Shown in pieces: positions 52,003 to 61,221 of a stretch of 64,000 nt of DNA. This stretch comes from Chitinophaga tropicalis. GTDB taxonomy: Bacteria; Bacteroidota; Bacteroidia; Chitinophagales; Chitinophagaceae. The first letter of the stretch is position 1. Each line of letters starts with the position of its first letter. The notes beneath the pieces were generated by a model. That model did no database searches. It was not told the origin of the DNA and worked only from the letters and a program-made list of their open reading frames with translations. A program made the position numbers and the translations under genes. The stretch lies in contig NZ_WRXN01000005.1 in NCBI RefSeq assembly GCF_009758205.1, positions 124,001 through 188,000 of the forward strand, given 5' to 3'.

Positions 52003-53685
52003 ATGCGCATCACACTTACATTAACAGCATTGGCCTTCACCATATCCTCCCATGCGCAAAATGCGTTCAATTACAACATAGAAAAGAGCATCACCGTTCA
52101 GCATGGGGCAGTGGTTTCTGCACATCCCCTGGCCAGCCAGGCAGGCCTCCAGGTGTTGCAACAGGGCGGTAACGCAGTAGATGCTGCTATTGCCACACAA
52201 CTGGCGCTGGCAGTAGTATACCCTGCGGCAGGCAATCTTGGCGGCGGAGGTTTTTTGGTGGCGCATCTGAAAAACGGGAAGAACCTGGCGATAGACTATC
52301 GTGAAATGGCTCCCTCCCGCGCTTCACGTGACATGTACCTGGACGCCAGCGGCAATCCGGACATAAAACGTAGCCAGGACGGGCACCTGGCAGCCGGCGT
52401 ACCCGGTACTATTGCCGGCATCTATGCCTCGCTGCCTTACGCACGCCTGCCTGTCAGCAAGCTCATAGCCCCCGCTATTGCACTGGCAGAGAAAGGATTT
52501 GCCATTACAGAACGCGAAGCCCGCAGCCTGAACAGTCAACGTGAGCTCTTCATACAACTCAACACCCGGCCTACTGCTTTTGTAAAGGACATACCCTGGA
52601 AAGCGGGAGATACCCTCATCCAGAAAGACCTGGCCAATACTCTTAAACGTGTGCGTGACAAGGGTCGCGCAGGCTTTTATGAAGGAGAGACTGCCCGCCT
52701 CGTTGAAGCAGAGATGAAACGCGGTCACGGATTGATCACCACCGCAGATATGAAAGCATACAAAGCCAAAGAACGCACTGCCGTGACCTTCAACTACCGG
52801 GGCTACCAGGTCATTACTATGCCCCTGCCTTCCAGTGGCGGAGTAGCCTTACAGCAGATGATGGGAATGGTAGAGAAATATCCGCTGGCAGACATGGGTT
52901 TTCATTCAGCAGCTACTATTCAGCTCATGGTGGAGGTAGAACGCCGCGCCTATGCTGACCGTGCACAATACCTGGGAGACCCTGACTTTGTTAAAGTGCC
53001 TGTAAAACAACTCACTGCGCCTTCATACCTGCTTGCCCGCATGAAGGATTACGATCCGCAGAAAGCCGGTTCCAGTAAAACCACTAACGCCGGTGTGCTG
53101 CCGGAAAGCGAAGAAACCACTCACCTCTCGGTCATGGATGCAGATGGGAATGCCGTTTCTGTAACCACCACCCTTAATGGCGGCTATGGCTCCAAGGTAG
53201 TAGTAGGTGGTGCAGGCTTTTTCCTCAATAATGAAATGGACGATTTCAGCATCAAGCCCGGCGTGCCAAACATGTACGGTCTTGTGGGAGCTGAAGCCAA
53301 TGCCATAGCGCCAGGCAAGCGTATGCTCAGTTCCATGACGCCGTCTATTGTGCTGAAAGATAAACGTCCATATATCGTTGCGGGCACTCCGGGCGGTTCT
53401 ACCATCATCACCTCTGTATTCCAGACCCTGGTCAATCTACTGGATTTTAATCTTTCTACCCGGCAGGCGGTAGATGCGCCTAAGTTCCACCATCAATGGC
53501 TGCCTGACGAGGTAGATGTGGAAGAAGGATTTGAACAGGCCCCGCTGGAGGTCTTGAAAAAAATGGGGTATAGGTTTGACAAACGCAGTGCCATAGGCCG
53601 TACAGAAGTGATCAGGGTAAATGAAAAAGGAATGCTGGAAGCTGTGGGCGACAGAAGAGGCGACGATAGCGCTGCAGGCTATTAA
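52003..53685 (+). CDS. ggt: Gamma-glutamyltransferase
   Basis: GGT hydrolyses or transfers the gamma-glutamyl group of glutathione and related peptides in the periplasm. From ATG 52003 (MRITLTLTALAFTISSHAQ) it has 560 residues with a signal peptide; an in-frame ATG at 51964 adds 13 residues. The proenzyme cleaves itself before the catalytic Thr372 in EETTHLSVMD. Other marks are GGNAVDAAIATQLALAVVYP, GGGGFLVAH, YREMAPSRAS and the lid/glycine region GGAGFFLNNEMDDF. It ends just inside a hairpin terminator. Confidence 0.94.
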   Translation: MRITLTLTALAFTISSHAQNAFNYNIEKSITVQHGAVVSAHPLASQAGLQVLQQGGNAVDAAIATQLALAVVYPAAGNLGGGGFLVAHLKNGKNLAIDYREMAPSRASRDMYLDASGNPDIKRSQDGHLAAGVPGTIAGIYASLPYARLPVSKLIAPAIALAEKGFAITEREARSLNSQRELFIQLNTRPTAFVKDIPWKAGDTLIQKDLANTLKRVRDKGRAGFYEGETARLVEAEMKRGHGLITTADMKAYKAKERTAVTFNYRGYQVITMPLPSSGGVALQQMMGMVEKYPLADMGFHSAATIQLMVEVERRAYADRAQYLGDPDFVKVPVKQLTAPSYLLARMKDYDPQKAGSSKTTNAGVLPESEETTHLSVMDADGNAVSVTTTLNGGYGSKVVVGGAGFFLNNEMDDFSIKPGVPNMYGLVGAEANAIAPGKRMLSSMTPSIVLKDKRPYIVAGTPGGSTIITSVFQTLVNLLDFNLSTRQAVDAPKFHHQWLPDEVDVEEGFEQAPLEVLKKMGYRFDKRSAIGRTEVIRVNEKGMLEAVGDRRGDDSAAGY

Positions 53686-53718
53686 AATCCTTTCCGAAGT
53701 ACAATCACAGGATTTTAA
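53682..53718 (+). terminator. Terminator of ggt
   Basis: A perfect 10-bp stem (TTAAAATCCT with AGGATTTTAA) that starts at the ggt stop codon. Confidence 0.65.
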
Positions 53719-53795
53719 TAAATATTGAGACAACAGAACAAATGAACGGATACTTTGTAAGAAGAAAGAACCGGCATAACACAAAACTGATACAC

Positions 53796-54209
53796 ATGAA
53801 ACATACACTGCTGATCGCCTTCGCACTGACATTCTTTGCCTGTAATGCAGACCGTAACAACAAGCTGCTGATGCACAAGAAATGGCGTGTACGCGACGTA
53901 GTCATCCCTCCCAACACCCCGTATGACCTTACGCATATCACCCAGGCCACGGACCTGAAAAGGACCTACTATGCGAACGTCTATTACCAGTTCCTTGACA
54001 ATGACCTTTTCATTGCTACTATTGACAATAAGCCGGATTCCGGCAAGTACCAGTTCCTCAGTAATGGTAAGATCATTTCTGTCACTGCTGCCAATGGTTC
54101 CCGTAAGGCAGAGAACCTGGTCACTATTACGAAGCTGGATGAAACACATTTTGATATGAAAGTAAAATCGGGCGATTATTACTTTATCCTGAAAACAACG
54201 CCGGAATAA
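53796..54209 (+). CDS. Hypothetical lipoprotein
   Basis: From ATG 53796 the product has 137 residues and a lipoprotein signal (MKHTLLIAFALTFFACNADR, Cys16). An upstream in-frame ATG (53742) would hide the signal behind 18 basic residues. The mature part is beta-rich, with YYANVYYQFLDNDLFIATID, SGKYQFLSNGKIISVT and FDMKVKSGDYYFIL, resembling the lipocalin-like small lipoproteins of Bacteroidota. It precedes the BioF-like gene by 8 bp and likely forms an operon with it and the TraB-type gene. Confidence 0.7.
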   Translation: MKHTLLIAFALTFFACNADRNNKLLMHKKWRVRDVVIPPNTPYDLTHITQATDLKRTYYANVYYQFLDNDLFIATIDNKPDSGKYQFLSNGKIISVTAANGSRKAENLVTITKLDETHFDMKVKSGDYYFILKTTPE

Positions 54210-54217
54210 CCCATTTA

Positions 54218-55264
54218 ATGAATATATTACATACAGATACCACACCAGCGGCCAACTGCACTATCGGGGGAAAAGAAATGCTCTTTTTCTCCGGGTTCTC
54301 TTACCTGGGACTTCACAGTCTGCCGGCTTTCCGGGAATTGCTGAAAGCCGGTGTAGATCAGTACGGCACAGTTTTTATCTCTTCCCGCATTGCCAATGTG
54401 CGCCTGGAGCTCTATGAAGAACTTGAACATGCGCTGGCCGTGCTGCAACAGCAGCAGGCGGCAGCTACCTTTTCTTCCGGTTACCTGGCTTCGCAGGCAG
54501 CTGCCCGGTATGTTTCCGGTAAAGGACAGCTCCTCTATGCACCGGATACCCATCCCTCTCTACATACAGGAGCAAACGAAATACCTGCTACTTCATGGGA
54601 GAACTGGGTACCTCAAACCATAGAACGGATCAACAGCCATGCAGACCATACGTTCGTGATAGTAGCTGACAGTGTTAATCCGCTTACCAGCACCATCAAT
54701 GATTTCAGCTGGTTGCAGCAATTGCAGCGGCACACGCTGGTCCTCATAGATGATTCACATGGTATCGGCATCCTGGGGGATACAGGCAGCGGCATCAGCA
54801 GTCTTCTGCCCCGGCAGCCGTTCCTGCGTTACCTGCTTTCTTCTTCCATTGCAAAGGCATACAGCACACAGGGCGGCGTTATTGCCGGTCATGCAGCAGA
54901 TATAGCGGCTATAAAGAAATCGCCTTTCTTCACCGGCGCTACTCCCATGATGCCTGCTAATGTTTGGGCCTTCCTGCAAAGTTTTCCCCTGCATCAATCA
55001 CAAAGGGAACTGCTGCGCAACCGGGTGCGGTACCTGGCACAGCTCACAGCGGGGCTGGAACATGTACACAATCCTTTGCAACTGCCTGTCTTCCTGCTGA
55101 AACACCCCGGTGATATAGCTGCACGATTGCTGGAACATGATATCATCATTTCTTCATTCAGCTATCCACATCCTGACAATCCGCCTATCAACCGCGCTGT
55201 TATCTCTGCTCTACACACCGATAATGACCTGCGCATTCTTCATTCATTCCTGTTAAATCTTTAA
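54218..55264 (+). CDS. PLP-dependent BioF-like alpha-oxoamine synthase family protein
   Basis: The 348-residue enzyme belongs to fold-type I PLP enzymes near 8-amino-7-oxononanoate synthase (BioF), glycine C-acetyltransferase and serine palmitoyltransferase. Visible marks are FFSGFSYLGL at the N-terminus (BioF NYLGL), TFSSGYLASQAAA, LIDDSHGIGILGDTG (PLP ring Asp and His) and the Schiff-base Lys213 in SSSIAKAYSTQGGVIAG. It is shorter than BioF (~385-400) at both ends. No biotin genes are near; neighbours are a lipoprotein and a TraB-like protein 3 bp downstream. The substrate is therefore open. Confidence 0.85.
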   Translation: MNILHTDTTPAANCTIGGKEMLFFSGFSYLGLHSLPAFRELLKAGVDQYGTVFISSRIANVRLELYEELEHALAVLQQQQAAATFSSGYLASQAAARYVSGKGQLLYAPDTHPSLHTGANEIPATSWENWVPQTIERINSHADHTFVIVADSVNPLTSTINDFSWLQQLQRHTLVLIDDSHGIGILGDTGSGISSLLPRQPFLRYLLSSSIAKAYSTQGGVIAGHAADIAAIKKSPFFTGATPMMPANVWAFLQSFPLHQSQRELLRNRVRYLAQLTAGLEHVHNPLQLPVFLLKHPGDIAARLLEHDIIISSFSYPHPDNPPINRAVISALHTDNDLRILHSFLLNL

Positions 55265-55267
55265 AAC

Positions 55268-56137
55268 ATGCTCCGTAAAACAACGTGTTTCCTGTTATTC
55301 CTGTGCAGCTTTTTCAGTATCGGCCAGGCACAATCTGTTAAAAAAACCTCCCTGCTCTGGGAAGTATCGGGTAATGGCCTGCAGCAGTCCTCCTGGCTTT
55401 ACGGCACCATCCATATTACCTGCCCGGAAGACCTTCAGTTCTCTGCTGCCACTCAATCTGCTTTAAAGCATTCCAAACAGCTCTTCCTGGAAATTGACCT
55501 GGAAGCCCCGGATGCCATGGCGCAGATGCAGCAAAATATGATGTTGCCGGAAGGACAATCATTTAAGTCCCTGCTGCCTGAAGCAGACTACGCATTACTG
55601 GCAACCTGGTTCAAAGATTCTGTGCATGTTGATATAGCACAACTGGACAGGTTTAAACCCATTGTTGCTGTTTCATTACTTTCACGCTATTTGCTGGGCG
55701 GCACCTGTGCGCAGATCACTTCTGTTGAAGCTGCGTTAACGAAACTGGCAAAGGAATCAGGCCTGACCGTCAACGGACTTGAAACTATCCCTGAGCAGAT
55801 GGCGCTGTTTGACAGTATTCCTAATACAGAACAGGCAACATCACTTGTTAAAACGCTGAAGGAACGGGATAAATCGCGGGAGATGATGCAGCAACTGATA
55901 GTGGCTTACCGGAAAGGGGATGTTCAGGCATTACATGATCTGATATCATCAACACCAGAAATGGAGAATTATACGGACCTGCTCCTGTATAACCGTAACC
56001 GTAAATGGGTACCAATACTCAATGAACAGATGCAGAAAGGCCCTGCTTTCATTGCTGTAGGTGGTGGTCACCTGGGCGGGACTAACGGGGTGATTGATCT
56101 GCTGAGAAAAGAAGGCTATACTGTAAATCCGCGCTGA
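55268..56137 (+). CDS. TraB/GumN-family protein
   Basis: This 289-residue exported protein (signal peptide to about residue 21, FSIGQAQ) shows the TraB/GumN pattern: SSWLYGTIHITCPEDLQFS at the N-terminal part with the conserved GTxH, LFLEIDLEA with acidic residues, and FIAVGGGHLGGTNGVIDLLR near the end with GxxHL. The family is thought to be a metalloprotease-like fold related to Tiki proteins. It follows the BioF-like gene by 3 bp, so the two are co-translated. The function in bacteria is unsettled. Confidence 0.88.
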   Translation: MLRKTTCFLLFLCSFFSIGQAQSVKKTSLLWEVSGNGLQQSSWLYGTIHITCPEDLQFSAATQSALKHSKQLFLEIDLEAPDAMAQMQQNMMLPEGQSFKSLLPEADYALLATWFKDSVHVDIAQLDRFKPIVAVSLLSRYLLGGTCAQITSVEAALTKLAKESGLTVNGLETIPEQMALFDSIPNTEQATSLVKTLKERDKSREMMQQLIVAYRKGDVQALHDLISSTPEMENYTDLLLYNRNRKWVPILNEQMQKGPAFIAVGGGHLGGTNGVIDLLRKEGYTVNPR

Positions 56138-56170
56138 TCATATTCATAAGAAATAAATTTGAATATATAC

Positions 56171-56202
56171 GTTCCTTAAAACGAAGCATCTTTTCAAGGA
56201 AC
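56171..56202. terminator. First of two adjacent hairpins after the TraB-like gene
   Basis: GTTCCTTAAAA pairs with TTTTCAAGGAAC with one bulged base. It lies just before a longer hairpin (56207-56251), giving a tandem arrangement. Confidence 0.45.
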
Positions 56203-56206
56203 TGCT

Positions 56207-56251
56207 GTTCAAAGAAATGGGCCCGCCTCAGGTGGGCCCATTTCTTTGAAC
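56207..56251. terminator. Long hairpin terminator after the TraB-like gene
   Basis: A perfect 18-bp outer stem (GTTCAAAGAAATGGGCCC and its complement) with a 9-nt inner part that can pair further. No long T-run follows. Confidence 0.65.
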
Positions 56252-56323
56252 CAGGGATAAGTTAATTTTAATATTTAATAAAACTTTCTGAAGAGAGTGT
56301 TCCCCGGTCTATGGACTAAATAC

Positions 56324-56331
56324 TATTTTTG
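56324..56331 (+). promoter_or_regulatory. -7 promoter element for tamB
   Basis: TATTTTTG matches TAnnTTTG and would place the transcript start near 56335-56340, just before the short ATG frame at 56341 and the proposed CTG start at 56352. Confidence 0.45.
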
Positions 56332-56351
56332 CCGGATTAAATGTTGCTGCG

Positions 56352-59300
56352 CTGAAAAAGGTACGTAAAATATTACTGATCATCCTCCTGAGTATACTGG
56401 GCCTTGCCATCCTGACGGGTGTCCTGGTGAACATCCCTGCTGTACAGAACTTCCTTGTACACCAGACCACCAAAAGGCTTTCAGAGCAACTGAGAACCCG
56501 GGTGGAGATAGATCATGTAGACATACGTCTTTTTAACAGTCTTAAACTGGAAGGTACGCTTATAGAAGACCGTCATAAGGATACCCTGCTTTACGCGAAA
56601 GTGCTGCAACTCAGGATAACGGACTGGTTCTTCTTCCAGGAGAAACCGGTTATCAAGTTCATAGGCCTGGAAGATGCAGAGGTGAACCTTGTACGCCTTA
56701 AAAACGATTCTATCTGGAACTACCAGTTCATCATAGATGAATTCAGCACTCCTCCTGATACTACCCGGCGGCCAAAGAAAAGCAGCGGCATTTCACTGGA
56801 CCTCCGGAAGACAGACCTCCGTAATGTACGCATTAACCAGATAGACGCCTGGGTAGGCGAAGACATGCGTGTAGCTGCTAAACGCATTTATCTTGACGCC
56901 AAGAATCTTGATCTGAAACTACATAATATCGATATACAGGAACTGACGCTGGACGATCCTATCTTCATCATTTCCCGTTATGCTTCCTCTCCCCTGCGTA
57001 GAAAGAAGCCGAAGGCGCCTAAGGAAACGCTGGTGGATACAGCCGCTATTCCTGCCCTGCGCTGGAACAGCGAGAACTGGAAGCTCCTGGTCAAAGAGAT
57101 CAGTATCAACAATGGTACATTGGGTGTAGATGACCTGGAAGATACAACTACTGTAGAAGAAGGTTATTTCGCTCCGAATCATATCCGTTTTAACAAGATC
57201 AACCTGGAACTGACCAATACCAGCCTGGTAAAGGACAGTATTCTGGGAGACCTTGCCATGAGCACCAGGGAACGCTGCGGTTTTGAAGTAAAAAAGCTTA
57301 CTGCGCGGTTTAAAATGTCGCCCGTAGAAATGGAGTTCTCGCATATGGACCTTCTGACTCCCCGCAGTCACCTGCGCGACTACTATACCATGCAATATGC
57401 TGACATCAGTGATATGAACGACTATGTGGACCTCGTATACATGCGTGCCCACTTTGTGAACAGCAAGCTCTCGTCTGACGATATTGCCTACTTTGCACCG
57501 CCACTCTCTTCATGGAAGAAGGAGATATCGCTTAACGGTGACGCCCGCGGGCCTGTCAGCAATCTCAAAGCCAGCAACATAGACCTGGAAGCCGGCAGCA
57601 CTACCCGACTTAAAGGTGGTCTTGAAATGCGTGGCCTTCCTGATATCAACGATACTTATATCGACTTCTCTGCAGAAGAACTGATCACTACCGGACCGGA
57701 TGTACAGAGCTTCTTCCCCGAACTGAAAAATATTGATCCTGTAAGGCTGGACCGCCTTTCCAACATCCGCTTTGCAGGTAGTTTCACTGGTTTCGTGAAT
57801 GACTTCGTAGCCTATGGTAAATTCCAGACCAACCTGGGCAACGTCAACTCTGACCTTAACTTTAAGACCAGCAAGGACGTACCGGTATATTCCGGTAGCC
57901 TTACCACGGCCGACTTCAACCTGGGTTCTCTGCTGGACGTACCTGACCTTTCCACTATTTCCCTCAGCGCCAAACTGAACGGGGAAGGCTTCAACTTTAA
58001 AACACTGAAAGCACAGGTAGATGCAGATGTACAAAAGATATCCCTCTACAACTATACATACAGCAATATTACTACCAAGGGTGAGATGAACCGTAAGTTC
58101 TTCAATGGCGCCCTTACCGCCAAAGATCCTAACCTGGACATGGATTTTGCCGGTACTATTGACTTCAACCAGGCGGTACCTGTATTCCATTTCAACTCAG
58201 AGATCAGGCACAGCAACCTCAAAGCCCTGCAGCTCATGAAAGATTCCATGACGCTGCAAACGAAGCTGGACCTTGATTTTGCAGGCAGTAATATCGATAA
58301 CTTTGACGGCTCTGCCAGGGTGTATGATATGTCTCTTTACAGGAAAGGCCGCCGTTTGGAATTTGATTCACTTAATGTATCTACCAGCCAGGAAAACAAC
58401 GTCAAGGTACTGAACATACGAGGCAGTGAGATAGGCGGGTATGTAAAAGGGAACTATAGCTTCATGCAGCTGCCTGACGCCTTCAAACTCCTGCTCAACA
58501 AATATTATCCCAGCTATTTCCCTGAAGTACCGGCCACCGGCCTTCAGCAGGATTTCACCTTTGCCTTCCAGCTGGGAGAAGCAGATAAGCTGGTACGAGG
58601 ACTGACAGATAACCAGATAGGCGGATTTGATCATACCACAGTGGAAGGTTCCCTTAATACCATCAAAGGTAATCTCGCCCTTAACCTGGCGGTACCCAGC
58701 GCTTATTATAACACTTATCATATTGAAGACCTGCTGCTGAAAAGCACTGGCAACTTTAACAAGATAGATATCAGCACCAGTATAGGGAAAGTAATGTCGG
58801 GCGACCGTACACTCCTGCAAAACCCACTCATCCTTGCCAACTCAGGACATGATACTTCTTACATCAAAGTAGACCTCCAGGCGGCAGACAGCTCTACGCT
58901 GGACGGCTTCTATGCCCGGGTGGTGACGGTGAATGACGGGGTCAAGATCAGTTTCCTGAACAGCGCTTTCACTGTCAACGAACGTCAATGGAATGTTACG
59001 CCGGGTAATGAGATATACTGGAGCAAGCATTTCCTGACCATCCATAACCTGCAGGTGACCCGGAATGAGCAGAGTGTGACTGTAGAGACGAATGAGTTCA
59101 ACCCGGATGAATCCCGTTTTATTGTCAGCCTGAAGAACCTCAACCTGGCAGATGTAATACCTGCGCAGCTTACCACGATGCGTATAGAAGGATATGCTGA
59201 TGGTACTATCAATATTTCTGATCCTACACAGAACCTGGACATAGATGCCAGCATCAGTACCAGCGAGCTGCGTATTGACAATGACTCCATCGGTCTGGTT

Positions 59301-61169
59301 ACTTTCGAAGGCGGATACCGCCAGGAAACAGGAGATGCTACTTTCGCTGTCAGATCAGATAACCCGGGCAAAGCTTTCTTTGCAGAAGGGCTGGCTGGTC
59401 TTACAGAAACCAATAACAGGCTTGCCGCCAATGTGGAGCTGAATGGCGCCTCCCTCAATATGGTGGAACGTTTTGTAAATGATTATGTAACAGATCTTAA
59501 AGGAACGGCCACCGGTAAGCTGGCTATTACCGGCACAACCAAACAACCTTCCGTAAAAGGTAATATCAAAGTAGATAATGTGGGTGTGAAGGTGCTATAC
59601 CTCGGTACCCAGTATACTATTCCCCGCCTCAACATCAATGTGGATGACAATCTTATTGAGTTCGGCAACTTTACCATTGTAGATAAGAACAACAGTAAAG
59701 CCTCTGCCAGCGGATACATTGCACATGATCATTTCAATAACCTGAACTTTGATTTTGACGTAACCGCCCGCAACTTCATCTTCCTGGGCACGGGTGCGGA
59801 AGACAGCGATCTCTTCTATGGAAACGTTATTGCAGATGGCAAGGTTTACTTTTCCGGTCCGCTGGAAGACCTGCAGCTGCGTATACAGGCACGCCCTTCC
59901 AGGGGAACGCATTTCTATCTCCCGCTGTCTGACAGCAAGGAAATAGGCCGTTCAGACTACATTACGTTCAAGTCTTACGGTACTGAAATGAAAGAAGAGA
60001 AGAAAAAGAAAAAGGATAACGTCAAGCTCAACGTAAAACTGGATATATCTGCTACACCGGATGCACAGATAGATGTGATCATGGATGCTGCCTCCGGCGA
60101 TATGATCTCTGCCAACGGCACAGGTAACCTGCAGATCAATGTGAATACGGAAGGTGATTTCACTATGTTCGGCAACTACGAGATCAACAACGGTTCGTAT
60201 AACTTTACCCTGCAACGTCTTACCAGCTGGAAGTTTGACATAGATAAAAGCAGTTCTATCACCTGGAATGGAGATCCTACTGAAGCAAAAGTAGATATTC
60301 ATGCCAAATACACCCTGCCTAAGGTCAGCCTTTATAACCTGGTGGGTACTGCTTCTACGGCGAGTGATAAGCTTGCTACCCGTACGGAAAGAGTAGATAT
60401 TCTTATCAACCTGCGCGGAGAGCTGATGAAACCGGATATCACTTATGCCATCAACCTGCCGGAAGTGGGCTCTCTGGCTTATGAAAGTGGTGTAGCAGCT
60501 AAACTGCGGGAAGTGAACCAGGACCAGAACAAGGCTCTCCAGCAAATGGCCGGCTTGCTGCTCTTTAACCAGTTCCTTCCGGATGATCCTAACTCTGCAG
60601 GTGCGGCGAACGTAGCTATTACAGGTAAGAACAGCGTGGGACAGGCACTCAGCGCACAGGCTTCTGCTATTCTTAACAATATTACCGGCGCCCTGCTGAA
60701 GAACAGTGGTATCGGTATCAACGTAAATTACCGCGCCTATAATATAGGCAGCCAGGATAATGCCTCTATGGACCGTAACCAGGTGAGTGCAGGGGTGACA
60801 AGTAACCTGTATAACAACAGGATAAGATTGTATGTAGGTGGTGACTATGACTGGGGAAAAGCGGCGACTTCTTCCAATGCTAACCGTTTTGCGGGCGACT
60901 TCAGGGCTGAATACCTTCTGACGCCGGAGGGACGTATACGTATCAACGCTTTCAGTAAATCAGATTATGATGTTTATAACCTGGTGAACAGGAATAAGGC
61001 AGGGGTAGGTATTTCGTATGTACGTGAGTATAATAAATTTGCGGAATTGTTTAACGAGAAGAAGCGGAGGAGGTTTATAGATTCACTGCGCAGGGCTGAG
61101 GCTATCAGGCAGGAGGAGCTGGAAAAGCAGAATTCGAGGGATAAGCTGGATAGTACCAGGAAGCAGTGA
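56352..61169 (+). CDS. tamB: Translocation and assembly module protein TamB (AsmA-like, DUF490), unusual start
   Basis: TamB spans the periplasm as a long beta-groove that carries phospholipid or helps insert outer-membrane proteins. The body shows AsmA-like N-terminal repeats and a C-terminal DUF490 part, with SITWNGDPTEAKVDIHAKYT and QMAGLLLFNQFLPDD. The in-frame GTG at 56427 would remove the inner-membrane anchor. The open frame continues upstream and encodes KKVRKILLIILLSILGLAIL, an ideal anchor, but contains no ATG, GTG or TTG before it. CTG 56352 gives 1605 residues and overlaps the stop of a four-codon frame from ATG 56341 (CTGA). A one-base deletion or an assembly error is an alternative. 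Coordinates use the CTG. Confidence 0.85.
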   Translation: MKKVRKILLIILLSILGLAILTGVLVNIPAVQNFLVHQTTKRLSEQLRTRVEIDHVDIRLFNSLKLEGTLIEDRHKDTLLYAKVLQLRITDWFFFQEKPVIKFIGLEDAEVNLVRLKNDSIWNYQFIIDEFSTPPDTTRRPKKSSGISLDLRKTDLRNVRINQIDAWVGEDMRVAAKRIYLDAKNLDLKLHNIDIQELTLDDPIFIISRYASSPLRRKKPKAPKETLVDTAAIPALRWNSENWKLLVKEISINNGTLGVDDLEDTTTVEEGYFAPNHIRFNKINLELTNTSLVKDSILGDLAMSTRERCGFEVKKLTARFKMSPVEMEFSHMDLLTPRSHLRDYYTMQYADISDMNDYVDLVYMRAHFVNSKLSSDDIAYFAPPLSSWKKEISLNGDARGPVSNLKASNIDLEAGSTTRLKGGLEMRGLPDINDTYIDFSAEELITTGPDVQSFFPELKNIDPVRLDRLSNIRFAGSFTGFVNDFVAYGKFQTNLGNVNSDLNFKTSKDVPVYSGSLTTADFNLGSLLDVPDLSTISLSAKLNGEGFNFKTLKAQVDADVQKISLYNYTYSNITTKGEMNRKFFNGALTAKDPNLDMDFAGTIDFNQAVPVFHFNSEIRHSNLKALQLMKDSMTLQTKLDLDFAGSNIDNFDGSARVYDMSLYRKGRRLEFDSLNVSTSQENNVKVLNIRGSEIGGYVKGNYSFMQLPDAFKLLLNKYYPSYFPEVPATGLQQDFTFAFQLGEADKLVRGLTDNQIGGFDHTTVEGSLNTIKGNLALNLAVPSAYYNTYHIEDLLLKSTGNFNKIDISTSIGKVMSGDRTLLQNPLILANSGHDTSYIKVDLQAADSSTLDGFYARVVTVNDGVKISFLNSAFTVNERQWNVTPGNEIYWSKHFLTIHNLQVTRNEQSVTVETNEFNPDESRFIVSLKNLNLADVIPAQLTTMRIEGYADGTINISDPTQNLDIDASISTSELRIDNDSIGLVTFEGGYRQETGDATFAVRSDNPGKAFFAEGLAGLTETNNRLAANVELNGASLNMVERFVNDYVTDLKGTATGKLAITGTTKQPSVKGNIKVDNVGVKVLYLGTQYTIPRLNINVDDNLIEFGNFTIVDKNNSKASASGYIAHDHFNNLNFDFDVTARNFIFLGTGAEDSDLFYGNVIADGKVYFSGPLEDLQLRIQARPSRGTHFYLPLSDSKEIGRSDYITFKSYGTEMKEEKKKKKDNVKLNVKLDISATPDAQIDVIMDAASGDMISANGTGNLQINVNTEGDFTMFGNYEINNGSYNFTLQRLTSWKFDIDKSSSITWNGDPTEAKVDIHAKYTLPKVSLYNLVGTASTASDKLATRTERVDILINLRGELMKPDITYAINLPEVGSLAYESGVAAKLREVNQDQNKALQQMAGLLLFNQFLPDDPNSAGAANVAITGKNSVGQALSAQASAILNNITGALLKNSGIGINVNYRAYNIGSQDNASMDRNQVSAGVTSNLYNNRIRLYVGGDYDWGKAATSSNANRFAGDFRAEYLLTPEGRIRINAFSKSDYDVYNLVNRNKAGVGISYVREYNKFAELFNEKKRRRFIDSLRRAEAIRQEELEKQNSRDKLDSTRKQ

Positions 61170-61192
61170 TTTCCCCCCGTTTCTTTAAGATT

Positions 61193-61217
61193 GCTGGCTG
61201 ACCAAAGGTCAGCCAGC
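61193..61217. terminator. Hairpin between tamB and ribBA
   Basis: A perfect 11-bp stem (GCTGGCTGACC with GGTCAGCCAGC) and a 3-nt loop in the gap between convergent genes; T-tracts are weak. Confidence 0.6.
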
Positions 61218-61221
61218 GCAA

